64,000 bases of DNA from Eupeodes corollae (taxonomy: Eukaryota > Arthropoda > Insecta > Diptera > Syrphidae): positions 106,127,525 through 106,191,524 of the forward strand of contig NC_079147.1 in assembly GCF_945859685.1 (NCBI RefSeq), read 5' to 3'. Positions 57,195 to 64,000 of the stretch are shown in pieces (the first letter of the stretch is position 1; each line of letters starts with the position of its first letter). A model generated the notes under the pieces. That model saw only the letters and a list, made by a program, of their open reading frames with translations, did not search any database and had not been told where the DNA came from. Both the position numbers and the translations under genes were made by a program.

Positions 57195-58487
57195 ATGAGT
57201 TCTTTTCGAATTTTTGGTTGCACAGCGATGTCTCACATTCCCAAACAAAAACGACGAAAGCTGGATTCAAAATCCGAAAAATGCATTTTTGTGGGATATT
57301 CGAATACTTCCAAAGGTTTCCGTCTGTACAGCCTACAAAAGAAAGATGTTTTCATCAGCCGTGATGTTGTATTTCACGAGGATAATTTTCACTACAAAAT
57401 TCAAAATGAAAACACCAATGAAGTTCCAAAGTATACAGCTGTAGTGGGGGTACATCCAATAGAGAAACAAGAAAATCTTGTCATAGAAAACAACTACGGG
57501 TCATGTTCATCAAATCCAGAATTTGAAGAGGGGGATAACGAAGAAGCTGGAGAATCTGTTCTCTCACGCCGAAGCGAAAGAATCTCAAAATTACCAAGAG
57601 TAGTTTACAATGCTGAGACTGTCAACATCTTGGAAGAACCCGAAGACATGGAAGATATGTTATCCAGAGATGACAAAGAAAAATGGATAGAAGCGATGCA
57701 GACTGAGATGAAATCATTTGAGGAAAATGATACCTGGAAATGTGTCGACAAGCCTGCTGGAACCAACATTATCAAGACGAAATGGATATTCAAGAAGAAG
57801 CTAGATGAGATGGATAATGTACGATACAAGGCTCGATTGGTGGTAAAAGGTTTTACACAGAAGAAAGGTATTGACTATGAAGAAACCTTTTCACCAGTTG
57901 TGAGATACTCTTCTATCCGGTATTTAATAGCATTGTCAGTAAAGTATGATTTGCGAATTGAACAGATGGATGCTATTACTGCTTTTCTCCAAGGTGAGTT
58001 AACTGAAGATATCTATGTTGAGAAACCGAAGGGGTTTTTGATGGGAAGAGAAGATCAAGTGATGAAACTGAACAAAGCTGTTTATGGACTTAAGCAATCA
58101 AGTTTAGTTTGGAATACCAAATTGGATCGAGTCCTACAAAAACTTGAATTGAAGCGTTCGCAAGTTGATCCTTGCATATACTTCCATAGAAAGGATAAGG
58201 CCATGACGTTTCTAGCAATCTATGTTGATGATATCCTAATCTTCACTAACGAAACAGTATTTTATGAAAATCTGAAACTAAATTTGATGAAAGAGTTCAA
58301 AATGAAGTTTTTGGGAACCGCGAAGAATTGTTTAGGAATTCAGATTTCACGTGACAAAGATGGAATTTATCTAGATCAAGAAAAATATATATCTGAGATG
58401 CTGATGAAATTTAACATGGATGAGTCAAATCCTGTAGCAACCTGTAGATGTCACCTAAATCTTCAGAAGAAGAAAAGAAATGGCTAA
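57195..58487 (+). pseudogene. copia integrase C-terminus and reverse transcriptase
   Basis: FRIFGCTAMSHIP and KCIFVGYSNTSKGFRLYS end integrase. RT_copia then shows TKWIFKKKLDEM, YKARLVVKGFTQKKGIDYEE, IEQMDAITAFLQGEL, VYGLKQSSLVWN and FLAIYVDDILIF with the YVDD box intact. It ends by a frameshift in the gaagaagaaaag stretch near 58470. The domain itself is uninterrupted over 430 residues. Confidence 0.9.
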
Positions 58488-59160
58488 GATTCCTTATCAG
58501 CAAGCAATTGGAAGCTTATTATTCGCAGCACAGTGCACTCGACCGGATATTTGCCTTACAGTCAACAAATTAAGCAAATTCAACAACTGTCCTGGCAAAG
58601 AACATTGGACTGCTGTCAAGAGACTCTTTAGATATCTGAAAGGGACAAAATCGGCCAAACTGAAATTTTCAAGAAATGGAAATCCTGAATTTCAAATATA
58701 TTCTGATTCAGATTGGGCAAGCGATTGTGACAAAAGAAGATCTGTCACAGGATACGTATGTATCTTACAGAGAGGTGCCGTGTCTTGGGCGACAAAACAT
58801 CAGCCAACTGTTGCATTATCCACAACAGAAGCCGAATATATGGCACTTTCGGCCTCAACTCAAGAAGCAATGTGGATTCGTGGCCTCGAGTCTGAACTGA
58901 ACCATAATTTTAACAACTCGGTCATGAATATATATTGCAACAACAAAAGTGCAGTTCATCTGGCGTCGACAAGCAAGTACTTATCAAGATCCAAACACAT
59001 TGATGTTAGACATCACTTTATTCGTGAGAAGAAGAACATGAACATTATCTCTTTCATTGGAATTGGAACTGAATCAATGGTTGCAGATTATTTTACTAAG
59101 CCAGTTTCTACCGAAAAACATAATTTCTGTTCTAATAACATAGGTTTACGTTTCAGGTAA
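58480..59160 (+). pseudogene. copia RNase H
   Basis: YQQAIGSLLFAAQCTRPDIC, IYSDSDWASDCDKRRSVTGY (Asp), ALSTTEAEYMALSAS (Glu), CNNKSAVHLA (Asp) and SKHIDVRHHFIREK. This is the full RNase H order of copia, ending at the stop 18 bp before the 3' LTR. Confidence 0.9.
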
Positions 59161-59178
59161 ATTTTGTTCGAGTGGTGG

Positions 59179-59333
59179 TGTTGGAAAACTGGTTAAGTTT
59201 ATACTTGCGATCAAAATTTCTAAGTAATCAAGTTTTGACTATTATGTATAAAGAAAATATTTTTTCAATAAAATATTTAGTCTGTCATTTACTATCGTTA
59301 TAATTAAGTCGTTTTAATATAACTCTGTTAAAA
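59179..59333 (+). repeat. copia 3' LTR
   Basis: 155 bp, uninterrupted. Contains a possible polyadenylation signal (caataaaat, 59266 region). It serves as the empty-site reference for the insertion in the 5' LTR. Confidence 0.9.
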
Positions 59334-59338
59334 ATTTC

Positions 59339-60070
59339 ACTAGAGCATAGTCCATTAAAATAACGGTAAAAAAGTGTGAGACAAGAAACTTTTCGTCGAT
59401 GTTCATGTGACGTAAGCGAGTTGATGATGTTAATGTCACCAATCATTTTAAAAGCTCTTCTTTGAATACTGTCCAAGAGGCTTAAGTATAAGTTACTTGA
59501 GCACCAGCCCAGAGATGATAGTTATATTACAATTTCAGACCTATATAGGTTTTGTAGAACTAAGCCAGATCAGGCGGGGAGAAAAATGTCTTGCATCATC
59601 GCTCCACAAAAGTTGGTTGCTGATGCACATTCTGAAGATGTCGAGATTTTCCGTTTCGTTGATGCAAGGCCCTTCATAGATACAAGACTGCATTGGGTTT
59701 TCGAAGCATTAAATTCCACACAGTTTTTTAATCCCCATTGTACAATGCTGTGTAGGTCGGAATTTAATGAGCTTATCATATTTTGCCATTGCAGTTCCAC
59801 ATTTGAAGCGGAGGGTTGTGAGTCTAGAAACAAATATGAAAAGCTGAGAGTGCTATCATTAGCGAAACAATGTATTGGATTAGAAGTAGCAGACAGGATA
59901 TCATTTATAAAAATGGGTAAAAGGGTGTGAGACAAAACGGAGCCCTAGGGCACACCAGGCTTTACATTATGGGTTTCAGACTTGAATCCGTCCAAAACAA
60001 CTTCTATTGAACGGTTCGAAAGAAAATTTCTAATCCAACTACGAAGAGATTCGTCGATACAATGCCTTTA
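59339..60070 (-). pseudogene. Non-LTR element RT, right of the copia insertion
   Basis: Minus strand from 60060: SLRSWIRNFLSNRSIEVVLD and NVKPGVP, then (59570-59935) LLPIFINDILSATSNPIH and CFANDSTLSFSY, where the first catalytic Asp of FADD is Asn. It is followed by LNSDLHSIVQWG and FNASKTQCSLVS. Nearer the copia: DSIQRRAFKMIGD and VSCLTLFYRYFNGLCSSE. The reading joins at the target site to the C-terminus at 53345-53887. Upstream (5') parts are missing. Confidence 0.8.
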
Positions 60071-60074
60071 AAAT

Positions 60075-60595
60075 ATCAAGTGCAATTATCTTACTTAAAT
60101 AATTTTTATTTTTAGATAATTTATTTAGATAATAGATAGTTTAGATAATTTTTATTCATTCTAACTATAATAGTTAGTGTTGAATGACACGCCAAATGAA
60201 TTAATTAAATTAATATATGATGTGGGTGACAATCAGAGTTTTATTATTTCAAAAAAATGAAGTTAATAATAAAAGCAATCTTTGAGCAAAAAATTAAATA
60301 AATTATTTCAAAAAATAAACTTAACAATTCAAAAATAATATAGTGTGAAAAAAAACAACAAGCAAATATTTAAACTATGTATGTTTGTGCTGCTTAATAG
60401 GATAAGGTTCTTAAAAAGGATTCAATGCATTTATAGTCATGTGCGAATAGCCAATCTTTTTCCAAAAAAGATCTAAAAGAAGAAGTTTGTTTTATAAATA
60501 ACGGTAATTTATTAAAAAGTTTTGGAGCAGTAACTGTGAAAAAAAATAAAAATGTGTTCTACGTGCGAGTGGTACAGTAACAAGATGTGAGTTAT
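60075..60595. other. AT-rich stretch with TAGATAAT repeats
   Basis: Local 'tagataattt' repeats at about 60113-60150. No gene seen. Confidence 0.45.
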
Positions 60596-60608
60596 TTATA
60601 CGTAGACT

Positions 60609-60919
60609 TTAAAGCTGTGAGTTTTTAGTTGGAATATTGCCACTTTGTTTGGAAAACTCTCTTAAAACTTTGAAAACATAGAGAAGTTTCATTGGTAAAA
60701 TTTGCAAATCTTGGTATAAATGCCAACTTTCAGCAAAACGGTTTTTATTATTCTTATTGCATGTTTTTGAGTTAATTTTAACACTTTTTTCGAGCAAAAT
60801 GGTGTTATGAGGTACATTTTACGAGTAACCAATAACATGTGTGATTTCAATGAGCGAATATGTTCTTTCCAATTAAATTTGAAATCGATTAGAACACCTA
60901 AGTATTTGAATTTCATCAC
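60609..60919 (-). pseudogene. Non-LTR RT thumb and C-terminus
   Basis: FKYLGVLIDFKFNWKEHIRS, then VTRKMYLITPFCSKKVLKLT and HAIRIIKT. KYLGV.ID..f.WK.HI is the classic post-RT motif. Confidence 0.75.
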
Positions 60920-61097
60920 TGACTCAATTTTAAAGAAACTATCGGAACATAAACTATGAGAATAAAAATTAAGTTCACCACATTTATGAATAGGTGAGCA
61001 AAATTGTTTACAGTTATCGGCATGAAAGTAAAGGTTATAATCAAAAAGACTGTTATCAGAAATTTTAAAAGTTACTAACTTAGTTTTCTGCTTATAA

Positions 61098-61484
61098 TTA
61101 GCTTATGAGCAGCAAACCAAGTCCAAGGATTTCTAGATCTTCTTCAATTCTGCCCACACATTCAAAAGTCGTATAAAATTGGTAGGTGTATGCTATATCA
61201 TTTGCAAAGGCAGTTGGGGAACCATTCAATTTAAGATTAAAAAGAGAATTTATATAAATTAAGAAAAATAATGGACTGAGAACGGAGCCTTGTGGGACTC
61301 CATTTTTTAAAGGAAGTGAATTGCTTAAAGTTCCGTTCACATTTACTTTTTGTTCTCTTTCCTTTAAGTAGGATTGAAGCCATTTAAATATAACACCTCG
61401 AAAACCAGCTTTATACAGTTTGTTTAACAGAACGTCGTGGTCAACCATATCAAAGGCCTTAGTCATATCAACGAAAAGAGCCAT
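61098..61484 (-). pseudogene. Non-LTR reverse transcriptase core
   Basis: ALFVDMTKAFDMVDHDVLLN, GFRGVIFKWLQSYLKEREQK, NGVPQGSVLSPLFFLIYINS and TAFANDIAYTYQFY. The catalytic box is FAND in place of FADD. The preceding RT start at 61692-61874 has NSCTSDIISSIILKK. Confidence 0.85.
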
Positions 61485-62051
61485 GGTAGTTTTGTTGCAA
61501 TTTAAACTGCCTTAAAAGAGCGTCTTCGGTAGACATTCCTGATCGGAATCCAAATTGGTTATAGCTGAAAAATTTATTTTTGTCCAAGAAGGAAATTATT
61601 CTTGCCTTTATAAGTTTTTCAAAAAGCTTTGAGAAAGTTGAAAGTAGAGAAATAGGTCTTTAGTCTGAAACATTTTTTCTATTACCTTTTTTTAAAAAAA
61701 AAAAAGGCACGACTTCACACACTTAAGGCGATTGGGAAAACAACCATTTTCAACACTTGCGTTAAACAGATAACTCAATATATCGACCACATATGAGGCA
61801 ATTTTTTTAAGTATGATACTAGAAATAATATCAGAAGTACACGAATTCTTATTTTTCAAAGATAAAATAGCCATGTAGATGTAGACCTCACGTGAAGATA
61901 TAGAATTGAAAACAAAACTAATTGACTGTAAACTGTCAGAAGTTATATTTGAAAATATTGAACAATTACAACTTGAGCAAGGATCAACTGAAGGTTTGAG
62001 TTTATCTGAAATTCCGGTGAAATATTCATTAAATATATTGGAAATAGAGTT

Positions 62052-62492
62052 TTAGTCACTAATGGAAACATAATTAATTTGCAAGTTATCTATTTGGACT
62101 AACTGCCAATCCTTATTAATAATATAATAATTGTTACGCGTTTCTTCTATCTTATGTTTGATTGTTTTACATAAAGAGAAATAATAATTTTTAAGATTTC
62201 TGTTTTCGGGATGTTTTTTGCATTTAACACATAAAATCTGCTTAAGTAAATTTTTAGTCATATAAGGCTTTAAATGCTTATGGCTTTCTGAGCTTAGACT
62301 TGAAGTATAAGTACAAGAATTTATGTGATTTTGTAAAATTGAACTAAATAAATCAAAGGCCTTAGATGGGTTACTTTCCAAATAAACTGGCTTCCAAAAT
62401 TCATATTTTAAAAGTTCCAATAATAAAGAGTAATCAATGAATTCTTTATTTGTTTTGAGTGTTTTTCTACTACTTCCTGAAGTGGAATACAA
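62052..62492 (-). pseudogene. Non-LTR ORF2 linker
   Basis: 146 residues; includes KPYMTKNLLKQI and CVKCKKHPENRNLKNYYFSL, the usual 'PW.t..L...i..R..L' connector before RT. Low sequence conservation. Confidence 0.55.
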
Positions 62493-62514
62493 AGCGATAT
62501 TAAGATATGGTCTG

Positions 62515-63060
62515 TTAACCTAAGATCATAAACCTTACCATAAGAAATTTTACTATTTTTTTTTTATTAAATCTGGCGAATATGTGATCGATACAAGTAC
62601 ACGAAAATTCTGTCACACGGGTTGGCTCGTTTATATAACTCTTAAGACCATTTGCTGCCAAGAGAATTAAGTAATTTTCTGTGTCTTTATCTATTTCATT
62701 TAATATATCAATGTTAATACCACTTATTAAAATCAAATTTTAAGCCTTAATTATACCAAGAATATTGCTTAATTCTTCAATAAAAATACTTTTACTAAAA
62801 ACATGCAGTCTATATATACACAACATAGTGTAGGTATCATTTTCATAATAAAACGACAACTTCAACACATCTGCACTAGAAAATTCAATTTTAGAGCACT
62901 CGCATACAAAACTATCTCTCACATAAACAGCTACACTTCCCGCTGGATATAATTCATTACAATTACCAAACAGCGAATAACCAGGTATATTGTATAAACA
63001 AAGTTCATTCTCATAGATCCAAATTTCACTCAAAACTATTACTACAGGTAAACGTATGAC
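62515..63060 (-). pseudogene. Non-LTR endonuclease fragments
   Basis: 62740-63033: SEIWIYENELCLYNIPGYSL, GSVAVYVRDSFVCECSKIEF, corresponding to the ET/EIW and G-V-A-Y-V blocks of the endonuclease. 62515-62736: GINIDILNEIDKDTENYLIL, PTRVTEFSCTCIDHIFARFN, corresponding to the GDFN (here SGINID) and SxIDHIF blocks. The final SDH was not read. Separated by a stop. Confidence 0.7.
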
Positions 63061-63139
63061 CTACTCAACATGAGCTACAATTTGCGGTGAACTGCTTTGC
63101 AAATAAGTTGGAACCGAGGAAGAATTCCTCATGTTTTTT

Positions 63140-63632
63140 ACGAATGACAAAAAATTCTTACTGCCTTTGGGGCATTGCATACCAGATACCTTTACTCGGC
63201 ACGAGACAAGAGCAATCAGCAGCTAAGGCTTAGCCATACAAACCTCACACATAAACACCTACTTGACAAAAACGCAACCAACAATTCCTGCTTATTCTGC
63301 AACCACCCAAACAAAATGACAGTTGAACATCTGTTAAACTTTTGTCCCAACTTCCAAACACCTAACCACAGGATCAACCGTACAAACATAATACAACAAC
63401 CCAACGAAATTAACTGCGCTGCCATAATATAATTTCTAAAAAAATCCAATTTATTAAACAAAATTTAAGAAATATTTAGTAGTTCAAAATAATTCAAATA
63501 GTTACTAAAAATATTGTATTATAACCTAATATGTATACTTAAGAAGGCTGATGGCTTTGTTGTTAATGCTTTCATAATATATATTATTTGTAATTTTACA
63601 TTACACTTAATAAATAATAATAAATAAATATT
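63140..63632 (+). pseudogene. I/Jockey-type 3' fragment with TAA tail
   Basis: The plus-strand frame 63175-63432 has LRLSHTNLTHKHLLDKN and CLFCNHPNKMTVEHLLNFCP, the Cys/His end of I- and Jockey-type ORF2 proteins. It is followed by a ~170-bp AT-rich 3' UTR ending in a TAA-rich run (63609-63631), like the TAA tail of I-type elements. Confidence 0.75.
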
Positions 63633-64000
63633 TTTCGCCGTAATTTTTGGTTATGTAAAAATTTGGTCCTTCGAATATAGTCGTTGCAGGCCTTCCTGGC
63701 TTGATTAAACGTTTTCCGATTTCCTCAGTTGGGTTGGCTTTAAAACACCGGAAACTTACCTCTTTTTCCTTGATAACCTCTATGCAGCTCGATTTGAACC
63801 ATGATTTAACCTTGGGTTTAATACTTTTAACCCTATTCGCTATAAAGGTTTCCATTCCCAGATGAATCATACTAGAAATCATATCTGCACTGGAGTCTGC
63901 GTCCCTACCGAGGAAGCATAGCGACCAGTTAAAGATCCTGAAGATATTATTGAGACCATCCCAGTTGGCTTTCTCGTTCTCCCAAACTGTTCTGTTTGGA
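63633..64000 (-). pseudogene. Non-LTR element fragment at window edge
   Basis: The minus-strand frame 63607-63882 reads HLGMETFIANRVKSIKPKVK, SWFKSSCIEVIKEKEVSFRC and FKANPTEE, the connector between endonuclease and RT (W F...C...I..K..A....). It continues upstream beyond 64000 and is cut at its lower end by the TAA tail of the neighbouring fragment. Confidence 0.7.

Larger units (their letters stand above)
53893..59333 (+). mobile_element. Ty1/copia LTR retrotransposon
   Basis: LTRs of 154 and 155 bp start TGTTGGAAAAC and end CTCTGTTAAAA. The 5' LTR is split by a Harbinger-like element (53893-54031 plus 55301-55315). The primer binding site GGTTATGGGCCCAG (55316-55329) is the same as in Drosophila copia, which uses an internal fragment of initiator tRNA-Met. 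A purine-rich tract (gagtggtgg) precedes the 3' LTR. LTRs differ at three positions only, so insertion is recent, yet the coding region has one stop and several frameshifts. Confidence 0.95.
53888..59338. repeat. 5-bp target site duplication of the copia element
   Basis: ATTTC at 53888-53892 and again at 59334-59338, directly flanking the LTRs. Confidence 0.85.
60600..63060 (-). mobile_element. CR1/Jockey-group non-LTR retrotransposon ORF2 region
   Basis: Minus-strand order: endonuclease 62515-63060, linker 62052-62492, RT start 61692-61874, RT core 61098-61484 and RT end/thumb 60609-60919. Related to, but not the same family as, the element at 59339-60070. No ORF1 and no clear tail. Confidence 0.75.

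Overview
This window looks like nuclear DNA of a fly (Diptera, probably a higher fly). The evidence is AT-rich, intron-poor sequence and a dense load of insect-type mobile elements: RTE, LOA/R1-like and other non-LTR elements, copia, Helitron, hAT, piggyBac, Harbinger-like, Tc1/mariner and DINE-1-like repeats. Two small tandem genes have TATA boxes, signal peptides and Ser/Thr-rich tails. I see no bacterial features, tRNA, rRNA, CRISPR array or recognisable housekeeping gene. Almost all coding sequence is transposon-derived and nearly every such reading frame is broken. The order and species are inferred.

Layout. 1-2.2 kb: 3' part of an RTE-clade element (+). 3.1-7.7 kb: a nearly complete two-ORF non-LTR element (-). 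10.7-16.0 kb: two decayed copies of a second RTE family (copies A and B), tail to tail. 18.0-20.4 kb: copy C (-). 21.1-21.5 kb: mariner-type fragment. 23.2 kb: LOA RNase H fragment. 25.3-27.4 kb: a Helitron inside a DINE-like repeat. 27.5-28.2 kb: C-terminal scrap related to the 3-7 kb element. 32.2-35.0 kb: a hAT element split by a piggyBac-like element. 35.5-40.1 kb: DINE-like repeats with a ~173-bp tandem array, interrupted by RTE copy D. 42.6-46.0 kb: a DINE-like fragment, then RTE copies E and F head to tail.

46.5-52.3 kb holds the only convincing host genes: two related, intronless, TATA-driven genes for secreted peptides of 77 and 80 residues. They are separated by a LOA/R1-type element (47.2-51.2 kb). 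52.4-53.3 kb is another LOA-like scrap. 53.3-60.1 kb is a three-level nest: a Harbinger-like element carrying a Myb/SANT-like ORF sits in the 5' LTR of a copia element, and the copia sits in a minus-strand non-LTR element. 60.6-63.1 kb is a further non-LTR element (-), 63.1-63.6 kb a 3' fragment with a TAA-type tail (+), and 63.6-64.0 kb another non-LTR fragment running off the edge.

No gene cassette or pathway links these elements. The main candidate for something undescribed is the pair of secreted peptides. The best structural results are the Helitron and Harbinger insertions, each dated by an empty site inside the window, the ORF1-stop-ORF2 arrangement without an AUG in the 3-7 kb element, and the inverted RTE pair that could transcribe into a hairpin.
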